Origin: Chloropicon primus
Lineage: Eukaryota; Chlorophyta; Chloropicophyceae; Chloropicales; Chloropicaceae
Direction of reading: 5' to 3'
Length of the DNA: 64,000 bases
Assembly (NCBI GenBank): GCA_023205875.1
Contig: CP060759.1
Span: forward strand, 659,501-723,500
The first letter of the stretch is position 1, and each line of letters starts with the position of its first letter. The translations under genes and the position numbers were made by a program. The notes under the pieces were generated by a model, which was not told where the DNA came from, did not search any database, and was given only the letters and a program-made list of their open reading frames with translations. Positions 10,385-20,488 of this stretch are shown one piece after another.

Positions 10385-10829
10385 CCTCAGGGTCGTTGTT
10401 TGAGTGTTCATGTGTACACTGCCGATAGACTCTTATCCGGATCTCATATCTTCTTCTAATTGGATAGAGCCAGAGCTTCTCGCTAGGCTTGGCTTTGCGC
10501 GCGACTTTGAGGAGACTTCGGGACCAGGAAGGTCGTGGCAAGAGGTTCGACGGGGTGAACCAAACGCTTGTTCATCTCTAGAGCTTTCGTTCGAGACGGA
10601 CGTTGTGTCATTTGGAGGTGTAGAGGTTGAGATTCGGGCGTTTTGAAGAGAGGTGTGGAGGTTTCCGTTTCCGTGGGGTTGATTGGCGTGACGACGAGGG
10701 GGAAGGCGCCAAGGGGGTTGGAGGTCCTTTTCCCGTCCTGGGAGCAAGCAATCCGTTTGAGCTCTCGCTTTGGTTTCCGCGAGAAGCGACTTGATTCCGG
10801 TTGAGAGAGAGAGAGAGAGGTTGGGATAT
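9899..10829. other. Intergenic, long CT/CA low-complexity region with a local duplication
   Basis: This 931 bp stretch lies between divergent SCFD2-like and DVR genes. It holds CACAAACACAAA and (CT)n runs, including a long uninterrupted CT tract at about 10340-10385. A sequence of about 75 bp from 10036 recurs from about 10225 (spacing about 189 bp), centred on gatcacgccaaagctcccga. The remainder to 10829 looks like ordinary 5' sequence. The ORFs here are low-complexity artefacts. Confidence 0.6.
10036..10300. repeat. Direct duplication of about 75 bp, spacing about 189 bp
   Basis: Copy 1 runs from about 10036 to 10110 and copy 2 from about 10225 to 10298. Both carry gatcacgccaaagctcccga and end in ctcacgcacca. 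CA- and CT-rich simple sequence separates them. Confidence 0.8.
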
Positions 10830-12065
10830 ATGAGGCAGTGTGTGTTGGGGAAGGCAGGCTTGAGGTCTGTGGGTGTGAGGGGGCCGAGGCGTGGCGGTGG
10901 GGTGGCAGCGCTGGCGGTGGAGCCTCGCACGGCGCGGCAGATCGGATCGTCCTGCTCGAGACCCGGCTGCGGGTCGTCGTGGAGGCGCACGGCAGGGGGG
11001 AGGGGGGACAGGAGTGGTGTTGCCGTGAGGTGCGAGGCGGGCCAGGCGGACTACAGGAGCAAGAAGCCCGAGGAGGTCTCAGTCATGGTGACGGGGGGCA
11101 CCGGGTACATCGGAAGGGCGGTTGTGAACGAGCTGAAGAGCCGGGGCTACAACACGATCGTGTTCGCGAGAGAGAAGAGCGGGATCGGAGGGGCGGAGGG
11201 GAGGGCGGAGACGATCAAGCGGTTCGAGGGGACCACGGTTGAGTTTGGCGACGTTACCGACACCGCCTCCCTGAGCGCGGCGATGGGGAAGCATGGCGTG
11301 GACGTTTGCATCTGCTGCCTCGCCAGCAGAACCGGCGGCATCAAAGATTCCTGGCTTATCGACTACCAGGCGACGAAGAACTGCATGGACGCGGCCATCA
11401 AGTCCGGGGCTTCCCACTTCGTGCTCCTGTCCGCGATTTGCGTGCAGAAGCCCCTCCTCGCGTTCCAGGAGGCCAAGCTCAAGTTCGAGGGGGAGCTGAT
11501 GGCGTCGAAGGAGATCACGCACTCCATCGTGAGGCCCACGGCGTTTTTCAAGAGTCTTGCGGGTCAGGTGGAAAGCGTGAAGAAAGGAGGCCCGTACGTC
11601 TACTTTGGCGACGGGGATTTGTGCGCCTGCAAGCCGATCAGCGAGAGGGACCTCGCGTCCTTCATCGCGAACTGCGTGTCGGACGAGTCCATGGTGAACA
11701 AGATGTTGCCTATCGGGGGTCCAGGAAAGGCGTACACACCAAGAGAGCAAGCCGACTTGCTTTTCGGCCTCATGGGGGAGAAGCCAAAGTGCTTTCCGGT
11801 CCCCGTGAGCCTCATGGACGGCATCATCGGCATCTTTGAGTTCTTCTCGAGGTGGTTCCCTTCTCTGGAGGACACGGCGGAGTTTGGAAAGATCGGAAAG
11901 TACTACGCGACCGAGTCCATGTTGGTTTACGATCCCTACACGGGCACTTACGATGCTGATGCGACCCCAGAGTACGGCGAGGATACCCTGGAGTCCTTTT
12001 TCAAGAAAGCTTTGGAGGACGGACTCGAGGGACAGGAGCTCGGGGACCAAGCCGTCTTCAAATAG
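10830..12065 (+). CDS. DVR: 3,8-divinyl (proto)chlorophyllide a 8-vinyl reductase
   Basis: This 411-residue NADPH-dependent enzyme reduces the 8-vinyl group of divinyl chlorophyllide in chlorophyll synthesis. The Rossmann motif VMVTGGTGYIGRAVVNEL follows a leader of about 85 residues rich in Arg, Gly and Ala (plastid transit). Plant-type DVR blocks are clear: SRTGGIKDSWLIDYQATKN, SAICVQKPLLAFQEAKLKFE, RPTAFFKSLAGQVE, CACKPISERDLASFIA, LPIGGPGKA and FGKIGKYYATESM. I chose the ATG at 10830 as the first ATG in frame. This is the plant/N-DVR type rather than the cyanobacterial bilin reductase-like F-DVR, and it supports a chlorophyll-making plastid of green type. Confidence 0.96.
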   Translation: MRQCVLGKAGLRSVGVRGPRRGGGVAALAVEPRTARQIGSSCSRPGCGSSWRRTAGGRGDRSGVAVRCEAGQADYRSKKPEEVSVMVTGGTGYIGRAVVNELKSRGYNTIVFAREKSGIGGAEGRAETIKRFEGTTVEFGDVTDTASLSAAMGKHGVDVCICCLASRTGGIKDSWLIDYQATKNCMDAAIKSGASHFVLLSAICVQKPLLAFQEAKLKFEGELMASKEITHSIVRPTAFFKSLAGQVESVKKGGPYVYFGDGDLCACKPISERDLASFIANCVSDESMVNKMLPIGGPGKAYTPREQADLLFGLMGEKPKCFPVPVSLMDGIIGIFEFFSRWFPSLEDTAEFGKIGKYYATESMLVYDPYTGTYDADATPEYGEDTLESFFKKALEDGLEGQELGDQAVFK

Positions 12066-12805
12066 AGCACCACGCAGAACAACAGACGTCCCGTTTGATT
12101 GGAAAGAATAACTATGGACCCATTTTTTAATACCTTTACACCACAAGAACAAGCCGTGCCGCCTTGCTCGCGAACACCTGCCCTTCCGAGCCAGTAGCCG
12201 CGCCCCCTCCGCCGAACTTTTGTACACGCGCCGCTTCAACCTCCCTTCGCCCTTGGATCACTCGCAGCCGTTTTGGTTTTCCTCGACCTGTCCATGAGGT
12301 ACTGAAGAGCGTTCACTTTCTTCGCGCTGATCGGCGTGATACGCGACACCTTCGGAGCCCGAGGGGCGCAGCTCGGCCCAAGACCCGCCGCTAGGGGAAC
12401 CTCGGACGCCCGCTTTCCCGTCATCACTCACACTCAAGTCGTGTCGTTGCGTTGCGTTGCTCCCCGCGAATGCGAGTGAAGGAGGCCACCACCGCGTCCA
12501 AGCGCGCGCAAGCGAACGCGAACCCGCCACGAACACCTGAGAGCACGGGGTACTCGCCACCGCCGGCTCTTGCCCCTCGCCTACGATAACCGAGCACCGA
12601 CCGAGGACGGCCGTCAAGTCCGTCTGTCGATGAGAAAATGGATTGGATTTGGAGCGCGGGAAACGGGAAGGGCGGGAAGGAAAGGTCTGCAAGCTTGTCA
12701 TCGAGAGAGAGGAGGAGAGAGATGCATTTGCATTGCAACAACTGCGCCAGTGGGCCAGTCATCATAGCTCTGTGTGTGTGTGTGTGCGATGATGAAGTGT
12801 ATTGT
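12066..12805. other. Intergenic, DVR to SCAMP (convergent)
   Basis: This 740 bp stretch lies between two convergent genes, which is long for this window. A minus-strand ORF from the ATG at 12424 to 12236 would give 62 basic residues (MTGKRASEVPLAAG...) but has no recognisable family. A (TG)n run lies at about 12773-12787. A small gene or a non-coding transcript is possible but not supported. Confidence 0.35.
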
Positions 12806-14008
12806 TCACAAGGCAGGAGGGTTTCGTTGATTAGCGCTTGAGGTGGAACCAAAGGTTTTGATGCTGGCCTTGGCAGCCACCAGAGCAGCAGCGCTTGCCT
12901 GCTGCGTTGCTTCCACGCCACCTCCGGAGCGGAAGGTCCTAAAGAATGGGAAGGAATTCCAGAGTGTGAGACACGGGCGGAGTTTTGTTCGTCGTTGCTG
13001 ATCGACGGGGTGGGGGGGAGAACTTACCGGAACGCCCACTGGAGGATCCACAGGCTTAGCAAACCGATGCCGAGCCACAGCACCGTGTTGATCAGGCAGA
13101 GGATGGCGAAAAAGGTGTGAATTCCGCCGTCCTTCTCAAGCTCGTAGATCATGGTGAACAGGCCCGCGTTATAGTACCCGATGACCGGAGGAGAAAGAAA
13201 AGCGAGGCCGCAGAACAAGATGTGGAACCTGAAGAGAAGAGGAGAAGAAAGGAGAAAGTGCGCGGGCCTCCGTCAGCGACTTTCGAAGAGGAGAAGAAAG
13301 GGTTCGAGTTGGTTCACCCCTCTCTGGAGCCACCTACCCGTAATGGAAGAAGAACTTGATGTGCGCAAATACACCGTCCGTCTGCGCAACGTTGTACAGC
13401 GCTTGGTACCACATGAAGTACGCCAGGGGGATCCCCCCCACAGTGGCAAGGCAGTTCATGAGGAAGGTCGACAAGCTTGTTCCGCCCCCAGTGATCAGCA
13501 TCAGAAACACGATCGAGAAGTTGAGGACATAGCCCGCCTCGGTGCACAGCCAGCAGATGAACCCGTATCGAACGAAGGACTGCCGGTCCGCCGGGATGTC
13601 GTTCTGGATGTCGTGCCGGATCAGAGGGTGAAACTTCGGCCAGTTGGGGGCCTTGTCGGCGATTCCCTCCCTCCGGTTCTGCTCCTGCTCCCGCGCCTTG
13701 AGAGCGGCCTCCCTCTCCTGGAGCTCCTTCTCCCTCCTCGCAAGCTCCTTCGCCCGCTCGTCCTCTGCGACCTTCCCCTGGGACCAGACCGGGAGCACGG
13801 GAGGCGCTTCCGTCCCCGCGGGCGTCGGGGCCACTGCCTCCGGTGGGCCCGGGGGAGACTGCCCCGGCTCCTGGCCCGACGAATAGAAGTCGTCCAAGGC
13901 CTCCTTGCTCATGTCCACGAGCGTGGGAGGCTTCACATCGCCGGCGTCCAGCACAAATGGATTCTCCTCCTCCCCGTCCCCGCCCAGCAAGGACTCCTCG
14001 GCGTCCAT
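12806..14008 (-). CDS. SCAMP: Secretory carrier membrane protein
   Basis: Three exons (13338-14008, 13028-13228, 12806-12938) give 334 residues. Phases agree at both short introns (GT...AG). Domains in order are an N-terminal ENPF motif (EH-domain ligand); an Ala/Pro-rich stretch; a charged coiled coil (ERAKELARREKELQEREAAL); the conserved NWPKFHPLI entry to the membrane core; four hydrophobic segments; and a short tail with the TFRSGGG block. SCAMPs cycle between trans-Golgi, endosomes and plasma membrane. The ATG at 14008 puts NPF near the N-terminus as usual; the frame beyond it starts only with GTG. Confidence 0.93.
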
Positions 14009-14405
14009 ACCAAACGAGTTGAGGAAACCTCGCGACTTCGACTTTCCCTCTTGGAACACTTGCCGCCCTCCCCCCCGCCCAAACCAAACCTTCTGCTCGT
14101 AACCGACCGGACCGCTGGTCACGCCACGCCCTCAATGTAACGTAACGCCTTGCCCTCGATCTCGATCTCGAGTTCGAACCTAACCCTAACCTAGCGGAGC
14201 GCGAGCGAGGAGCGGACGAGGGTCGGGTTTCGCGGACGAGAAGGGAAGGAGGTTGCGGGAACGGGACGCGGGGAGAGCGACGCCCATTGACTCTTCGCCC
14301 CTTGGGCTTCCGATTGGTGCGTGCCGCTTGACGAGTTTCGACGCCCCCAGGCGGAAGGTCTTTGTTGGAGGCGAGTTTCGTTTGGTGTGAGGGAGAGCGA
14401 GGAAG
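14009..14405. other. Divergent promoter region, SCAMP / phosphatase-like gene
   Basis: This 397 bp spacer has repeated ctcgat units (about 14156-14173) and a short telomere-like cctaaccctaacc (14179-14191). No gene is supported. Confidence 0.4.
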
Positions 14406-16222
14406 ATGTCGGAGGGGAAGACCGTGAACAGTGATGTGGCGGCCTTGGCGCACAAGTTCAAGCGGAGCATCTCGATGGCGAAGCCTCACCTTGTGAATGC
14501 GCTGAGCGTGAAGGATGCCAAAACCATCCGGCAGTGGGAGGACGAGGGCAGGGACAACCTGACGGAGCGGAGCAGGATGTACTCCTCGACGAGGGACTCG
14601 CAGCCCCCGAGCGACGGGGGGAGCGAGAGGTCCATGCAGTCCCTGTACTGCGAGCCCCTGAGCAGCTGCAATGCCCAGTACGCGATCACGCTCCTGAGGG
14701 ACCGCTTCGGTGTCGACTCCCAGATATGCGACAACATGAAGCAGAGGATGCACCTGACGACGCCGATCACGGTGGAGCTGAAGCGCCAGGACGACAAGGG
14801 CCTGACCGTGGCGGACGTCCAGGGAATCAGGAAGGGCCTGCTCAGAGAGGCCGGGTGCTTGGGCCTGATGAAGCAGCTGGAAGGCACGGGGAAGATGGAC
14901 GCGGACTCGGTCAAGGATTTGAACATGAGTGAGAGCGCCGTGGCTTTCTTCAAGAACATTTACTACGGCGAGTGCCCAGAGATCATGACGGGCGAGGACC
15001 CGACATACAAGGACTTGAGGAAGGTGGTCCGCACCACAAACTCCAAACTTTTCGTGAACGCGACCGCGAACGAACATTTCTCGGTGCGGGACTGGTTCAC
15101 CTCGAGAGGGATCCAACCGAGGCCGGTCTACACTTGCTCCCTGGTCTCCAACTCGGACCTGCTCTTGGGCCAGGGACCGAATGGTGGGCACGGCGGGACG
15201 GGCTTGTACGCGACGGATAAGGGGGACAAGGACAAGAAGGGAAAAGAGAATCTGAACCAGAACCTGACTCGCATGACGAGCCACATCAGGGAGCTTTGGA
15301 TGTCAGGGTCCGACATCAACCAAAGAATATTCCACCGCGTCAACAGGGACGAGGAGGTCCTTGGCTTTCTTGTGGGCCTCAAGCAGATGAAGGTGGGAGT
15401 TGTTATTGCCCTGGGATTTCCAAGGTCGTACAACATGTTGAACGTCAAGACGATGATCTACGGGAAAAACGGTTACGCGGACACGGATCTCTTTTCAAAG
15501 CCTGGCATGAGGTCCGTGCAAAAGATGGACGAGTGCTACAAGAGGAACACCGCAAGAGATTTCTTCAACTACTTTGGTGCCAGAGACGGCGACGATGGCT
15601 TGCCGTGGAGGGACTTGGGAGGGGGGGTGAGGAAGTGCCAGATCGAGGACTTCGAGCTGACCTCCAGACTCCTGAAGACGCTGAAGAACGAGGCGGGATG
15701 GCCCATGGACATTTACGAGCTCCACGTGAGCTGGAGCGACGGCTGCTTGTGCTCATCCATCAAGGAGGAGATGGACTTGAAGGTCATCAACATACGGACG
15801 TGGGACCAATCTCCCTCGATGCTTGTTGCCGACCAAGTGAGTGAGCTCGTCGACACCGTCCTTGACGTTGACCCCGAAAACTGTTTTGTTTTCATTCACT
15901 GTGCTGGAGGTAAGTATCTCACTTCAAAATTACATGCATTTACTCTCTCTCTCTCTGCGAAGTCCGCGCGGCACAAAAAAATTCAGGAAAAAAAATTAAC
16001 CGCTGATCTCCTTTCTTGTCCCCAGGTATCGGGCGCACAGGCAACCTGGCCTACGGCCTGTCCGAGATCATGTGCGGCGATGTTCCCAAGGATCCCTTGA
16101 AGAAACTTGAGTGGTTTCGTAGCTTCCGCCCTGGTTGCATCCAGACACCAGAACAGCTGGTAGACGGAATGACGTTGTCAAACATGATACTGGAAGACAT
16201 GGTGGATCGCTGCGACAAGTGA
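14406..16222 (+). CDS. Tyrosine/dual-specificity phosphatase-like protein with long N-terminal region
   Basis: Two exons (14406-15909 and 16026-16222) give 566 residues. The 116 bp intron splits the catalytic P-loop: HCAGG is read from exon 1 and IGRTG from exon 2, giving HCAGGIGRTG, the CX5R signature of cysteine-dependent phosphatases. Only about 60 residues follow it. The upstream 490 residues match no family I recognise, though WFTSRGIQPRPVYTCSLVSN and WPMDIYELHVSWSDG look folded and conserved in style. It has no signal peptide or membrane segment. A tyrosine, dual-specificity or inositol phosphate substrate cannot be distinguished. Its AATAAA (about 16250) lies only a few bases from the stop of the convergent activase gene. 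Confidence 0.7.
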
Positions 16223-16257
16223 AAAAGTGGGAGAGCTTTGAAAATGAGCGAATAAAT

Positions 16258-18252
16258 CTACTCATCATCATTGTTTTTGAGATACTCTCCCGCGAGTCTG
16301 ATTTGATTCACATACTCCTGCTCTTGTGCCAGGCTCTTGCCCTCCTCCAAGAGCTTCTCCAGCGAGACCTCTATCTTGATGGAATCACCCTCTCTGTTCT
16401 CCCCGTCCCTCAGGTCCTTCATCAGCAGTCTGAGGTAGCCCGGCGGGCCTTTTGGCAGAGGTGTGCCCTCGTAGCCCTCCACCTTGCCGTCGTAGGCCTC
16501 CATCCTCATCCTCACCTCCGAATCGGCCATTCTCGCCTTCAAGGCACCAAAGAAATCAAGGCCTTGGTTTGGGAAGGAGTCGATGACGTACTGAACCTCC
16601 TCCGGGGACACGTCATCGTCCCTGAACATGGTGTACACCATCTCGAAAATGTCCTTCCGGCTTGGTTTCCAGTTGTACTTTTCCATCCTCCCGTCTCTCA
16701 GCAGCGGCGCGTAGATCGTGTTCAGGTCGTTCGCGGTGATTATGATCGGCACGCGGCGAATGACGTCCTTGCCTCGCCAGTCCTGCCCCACGGATACACG
16801 CTTTGGGTCGTCGCAAAGGTTCATCAGCGTGCCCACGACCATCTGCGAGTTCACCGTGTTCTGCGTCTCCCTGAAATTGCCCACGCCAGCGTCGAGGTCA
16901 TTGATCACCAGGCAAGTCAGCACGCCCCTTGCTTTTGACATGTCCGCAGCCTTCCTGTACCGCTCCCTGATGAGCTTAGCGGGCCTTCCCGCGATCTCGT
17001 CCTCGAGCTCCCCCGCGGACATAATCACGGCTTGGGCTTTGAGCCTCTTGAGAACGAGCTCGGTCAGAAAGCTCTTGCCCTGGCCCTTCCCTCCGAAAAT
17101 ACCCAGCACGAGCGGGCAGTTTGGCATGTAATCCGTCAAGTCCTCGAGGTAGTTCTTCGTGATGTGGAGAGTCAGCTTATCCTGAAACTCCTTTGGAATC
17201 CAATAGTCGCCCTTGATGTTCTCGAACTTCCTGAATTCGAACTTCCGGAGCGAGCCGTCCGCTATGTCGGCCCTGAGGCCACCATCGCCCAGGGTGAACT
17301 TCTTGTCGATGTACATTGACGTCTGCCCCACATCAATGTTCAGGTTCGTGTCGTCAGAAGCGCCGAGCTCGTACAGGTAGTCGGCCCCCTCCTTTTTGTA
17401 CTTGCCCACCTTGTCCGACGCGGCGTCCCAGGACGACCTGAATTTCTTCTTCGTCGTCGTCGTCGGCGACGACTCCTCGGCAGCGGCCTCGGGTGCGACC
17501 TGAGTCTCCAGGGCTTTGCGCTCCCCCTCGGAGACCTCTCCCAGGGCACTCCGCTGCCTCGCGAGCGCGCTCGTCGTGCACTGGTGGTCCAAAGCTCGCT
17601 TCTCCTCGGAGGACACCGCCTGCAGGGCCCCAACAAAACCCTCCAACTGCGGATTGTGCTGCAGGGATCCGGCCACGTACTGCAGCGCGAGAGCCTTCTT
17701 CTCGACCTCCGAGATTTCGGCCAAGAGCTTGCGCTGGCCCTCCGCCGCGCTCCTCGCGCACTGCAGAGCGAGGGCCTCCCTCTCCAGGCACGAGATCTCG
17801 CCCAGCAGCTGCCTTTGGCGCCTCTCCGCGCTGGCGTTGCACTGCAGCTCCAGGGCCCTCTTCTCGAGCGCAAAGATCTTCTCCAGCAAGCTGCCCCCCG
17901 TCCCGCCCCCCACGACCCTCGACGGGGGCATGTCCCTACTCAGGTCCTCCTCGGAGAAGAACACGTACTCCGGGAGCGCGCTCGCCTCCTCCTCGTCCTC
18001 CTGGGTCGCGGCCTCATCCACCACTTCCCTCAGGGCGCACGGCGTCGTCGCGGGATACCGAGCCCTCCCGAGGCGGCGACCACTCCTGCCCGAAGCACTT
18101 CGAAGAGAGGTGCTCGCCGCACAGCTCCTCGACGGCCTCGCGCTCCTCGTCGTCGTCGCCATCATCTTCGCAAGCCCGTTTTCTGCCTCTTCCCCCCCTT
18201 CGCCCGAGCCCGATCTCCATCTCCTCCTCCTTGAGGCTCCACAGCCTCTCAT
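16258..18252 (-). CDS. Rubisco activase-like AAA+ protein with N-terminal 27-residue repeats
   Basis: This 664-residue protein is much longer than typical activases (about 410-480). Order: a plastid-transit-like leader (an internal MMATTTRSARPSR at residue 30 may be the true start); about five degenerate 27-residue repeats (residues about 122-258, consensus LL.EI..LEK.AL.LQC..SA...QR); then an activase core. The core shows Walker A GIFGGKGQGKSFLTELV, MSAGELEDEIAGRPAKLIRE, Walker B LVINDLDAG, NTVNSQMVVGTLMNL and DGRMEKYNW. Activases remove inhibitory sugar phosphates from green-type Rubisco. The core may be closer to the plant activase-like (At1g73110-type) branch than to canonical RCA; that is from memory. 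The repeats are the unusual part. Confidence 0.85.
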   Translation of the reverse strand: MRGCGASRRRRWRSGSGEGGEEAENGLAKMMATTTRSARPSRSCAASTSLRSASGRSGRRLGRARYPATTPCALREVVDEAATQEDEEEASALPEYVFFSEEDLSRDMPPSRVVGGGTGGSLLEKIFALEKRALELQCNASAERRQRQLLGEISCLEREALALQCARSAAEGQRKLLAEISEVEKKALALQYVAGSLQHNPQLEGFVGALQAVSSEEKRALDHQCTTSALARQRSALGEVSEGERKALETQVAPEAAAEESSPTTTTKKKFRSSWDAASDKVGKYKKEGADYLYELGASDDTNLNIDVGQTSMYIDKKFTLGDGGLRADIADGSLRKFEFRKFENIKGDYWIPKEFQDKLTLHITKNYLEDLTDYMPNCPLVLGIFGGKGQGKSFLTELVLKRLKAQAVIMSAGELEDEIAGRPAKLIRERYRKAADMSKARGVLTCLVINDLDAGVGNFRETQNTVNSQMVVGTLMNLCDDPKRVSVGQDWRGKDVIRRVPIIITANDLNTIYAPLLRDGRMEKYNWKPSRKDIFEMVYTMFRDDDVSPEEVQYVIDSFPNQGLDFFGALKARMADSEVRMRMEAYDGKVEGYEGTPLPKGPPGYLRLLMKDLRDGENREGDSIKIEVSLEKLLEEGKSLAQEQEYVNQIRLAGEYLKNNDDE

Positions 18253-18918
18253 TTTCAGATCAAGATAAGGTGTAAAGGGGCTGTTCGACGCTGAGAGAGG
18301 GGAGGCATTGAGGTGGTGGTGGTGGCAAAGCAGGAGGGCTCCAGCGTCGTCCCTCGGTCTCTGTGTCTATCTATCTCCCCTCATTCCTCTTCCCTCATGC
18401 CCTCTCTCTTCCTCTCTCTTTGGCCTGTCTCAGGTGTGTTGTGTGTTGTGTGTTGTGTGTCCGATGGAAAAGAATAGAATAGAACAGGGATGCAGGGTTT
18501 CCTGGCGGAGGAGGAGGGAAGGTATGGCGGCAGAGAGAGAGAGCAGGAGGACATCCCCCTCATTTCTCTTCCCTCATGCCCTCATGCCCTCATGCCCTCA
18601 TGCCCTTACGCCCTCTCCTCTCCTTACACGGCGGTGTAAGTTACACCAATCGTAACGCTCGGCTGAGGCTGAGGCTCGGGCTGAGGTGACGGGACGCGAG
18701 AGAGGAAGCGCGGAAGCTGGCTGGGGTTTCATTCGTGAGAAGGCAGGAGTTCTTCGCGTCGGAGAGGACGGGGTTCGAGGCGGGTTTTGAATGGAAGAGA
18801 CCAAGGTGAACTCGACGACTCGCGGGCTTTCAGTCGGAGCGTATCTCGAGAGGCGTTGCGTTGCGGCGACGAGGGGAGGACGGGAGCGGCTGCAGGGCTT
18901 TGGTGGACAGCGAGCGCC
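18253..18918. other. Divergent intergenic region, activase-like / MRS2-like
   Basis: This 666 bp region has a GGT run, several tgtgttgtg repeats (about 18440) and a short tandem array of tcatgccc (about 18573-18606, four units). Purine- and CT-rich tracts are frequent. No gene is supported; frames across it are low complexity. Confidence 0.4.
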
Positions 18919-20442
18919 ATGTGGTTCAACAGGAAGAGGAGGGAGCGGAAGTTCCACTTGGATTCTCGGTCGTCGCTCGATGACGCGGCGTCGGGGAGCT
19001 TCGTTGCGGCGTCGGGGGCCGACGAGGACGACGGTGACGAGTTCCAGGAGCTTCTCATCGCGAAGAAGTGGAATGGCCCCGAGAAAGGTTCCGGCGTCGG
19101 AAAGAAGATCACGAGGAGCAAGGTGGGCTCCGTGGAGAACCTGGCGGCCTTCGTCGCTCCGCCGAACAGACAGCACCTCTCTGGCAGGCACGTCAAGTAC
19201 CAGACCAGGCAGAAGATGAAGGCCCCGCACACGAACTGGGTGTCGATCAACAGCCAGGGCGGCGTGTGCAAAGTGGCCGCGGACAAGCGAGCCATCACCA
19301 AAGCGAAAGAGCTCGGAGTGACGACTCGTGAGCTCAGGATGTTCGACCAGGTTTACGGCCACTTCCACAACAACACGACGAGGATCCTCGTGAGAGAGAA
19401 CGCTCTGCTCTTCGTGATGGAGGGGTACAGGCTGATCATAACGAAGGACGAGGTCTTCATCCCCCTCTTCGGCCTTCCGGCGGAAACGCTGTCGGACCTG
19501 GTCAAGGAGCTGGAGTACGTGCTCACGAGGCGATCGAACATCCTCAAAAGGATCAAGAAGCAGAAGGCTTTGGGGGAGGGCGGTCAGCGTACCTTTGGCA
19601 CGCCCCAGAAAGGGAGCCCGGGGTCCACGGAGAGCGAGGATGACGACGAGGAGATCCTGCCCTTCGAGCTCAGAGTCTTCGAGGTTGCGCTGGGGCGGGT
19701 CGTCGGGTATTACAAGGACATGATTGTGGATCTCGACGAGGCGTGCCACCCCGCTCTGGAGGCCCTCACCAAGAGCGTCGACAAGGTCACTCTGGACCAC
19801 GTTCGAGCCCTGAAAAACAAACAGGCTTCGATGACGAAAAAGTTAGAAGCCGTGGTCGAAGAGCTGGAGCGTATCATGGACGACGACGACGACATGAAGC
19901 GCATGATCCTCAGCGAAGACTTCTTTGAGGACCCGGACCTGATGGAATCCGTCTCCGGATTGCAGAGCGGGACACCAAGGAAGCCCGTCTTCCAGGCGGA
20001 GACTTTGGGTGGGACCCCAGATGGGACGCCGGGGCTGACCCTGCGGACGTCCTTGAGAACAAACGACGAGGACCACGCTGAGCACGAAGTTGACCACGCT
20101 CTGGACATGGTTGAGAACCTCCTCGAGTTCTACTTCAGTATTCTTGATCACGCTTTTGATTGCCTCAAGACCTTGGAGGAGATCATCGACAACACGGAGG
20201 AGATGATCAACATCGAGCTGGACACGGCGAGAAACAGGCTCATCAAATTGGAGATTATGCTTACCGGTTGCACCTTCACCTTCACGATCTATGCCGTCGT
20301 GGCCGGCGTCCTCGGCGAGAACTTGGATCTACCGGAGAGCATCGTCAGCCAGTTCTGGATCGTCAACTTGGTGACCATTGCGGTGTGCTCGATGCTCTTG
20401 TTCGGCCTCTTCATGTGGTGCAGGTTTGAGGGGCTGCTCTAG
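18919..20442 (+). CDS. MRS2: CorA/MRS2-family magnesium transporter homolog with GEN replacing GMN
   Basis: This 507-residue protein has the MRS2/ALR layout. An acidic N-terminal region is followed by LGVTTRELRMFDQV and RILVRENALLFVMEGYRLII, then LPFELRVFEVAL, a long helical stalk, and two C-terminal membrane segments. At the end of TM1, where the family has the near-invariant Gly-Met-Asn, the sequence reads GVLGENLDLP, so residues 466-468 are Gly-Glu-Asn. GMN is the selectivity signature of CorA/MRS2, so function may differ. The ATG at 18919 starts MWFNRKRRERKF; an out-of-frame ATG lies upstream at 18791. Confidence 0.85.
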   Translation: MWFNRKRRERKFHLDSRSSLDDAASGSFVAASGADEDDGDEFQELLIAKKWNGPEKGSGVGKKITRSKVGSVENLAAFVAPPNRQHLSGRHVKYQTRQKMKAPHTNWVSINSQGGVCKVAADKRAITKAKELGVTTRELRMFDQVYGHFHNNTTRILVRENALLFVMEGYRLIITKDEVFIPLFGLPAETLSDLVKELEYVLTRRSNILKRIKKQKALGEGGQRTFGTPQKGSPGSTESEDDDEEILPFELRVFEVALGRVVGYYKDMIVDLDEACHPALEALTKSVDKVTLDHVRALKNKQASMTKKLEAVVEELERIMDDDDDMKRMILSEDFFEDPDLMESVSGLQSGTPRKPVFQAETLGGTPDGTPGLTLRTSLRTNDEDHAEHEVDHALDMVENLLEFYFSILDHAFDCLKTLEEIIDNTEEMINIELDTARNRLIKLEIMLTGCTFTFTIYAVVAGVLGENLDLPESIVSQFWIVNLVTIAVCSMLLFGLFMWCRFEGLL

Positions 20443-20488
20443 GGGCGGAGTGGATCCTTAGATCGATAAATAGTGTCTACAGTAGTAT

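Noticed and set aside
12236-12424. 62-residue minus-strand ORF
   Set aside because: It has no family resemblance, and basic small ORFs arise easily in this composition. It is mentioned in the intergenic entry only.
13314-15284. 656-codon minus-strand ORF across SCAMP and the phosphatase-like gene
   Set aside because: It is an out-of-frame shadow on GC-rich coding DNA and crosses a divergent promoter; its composition is Arg/His/Pro/Gly-biased.
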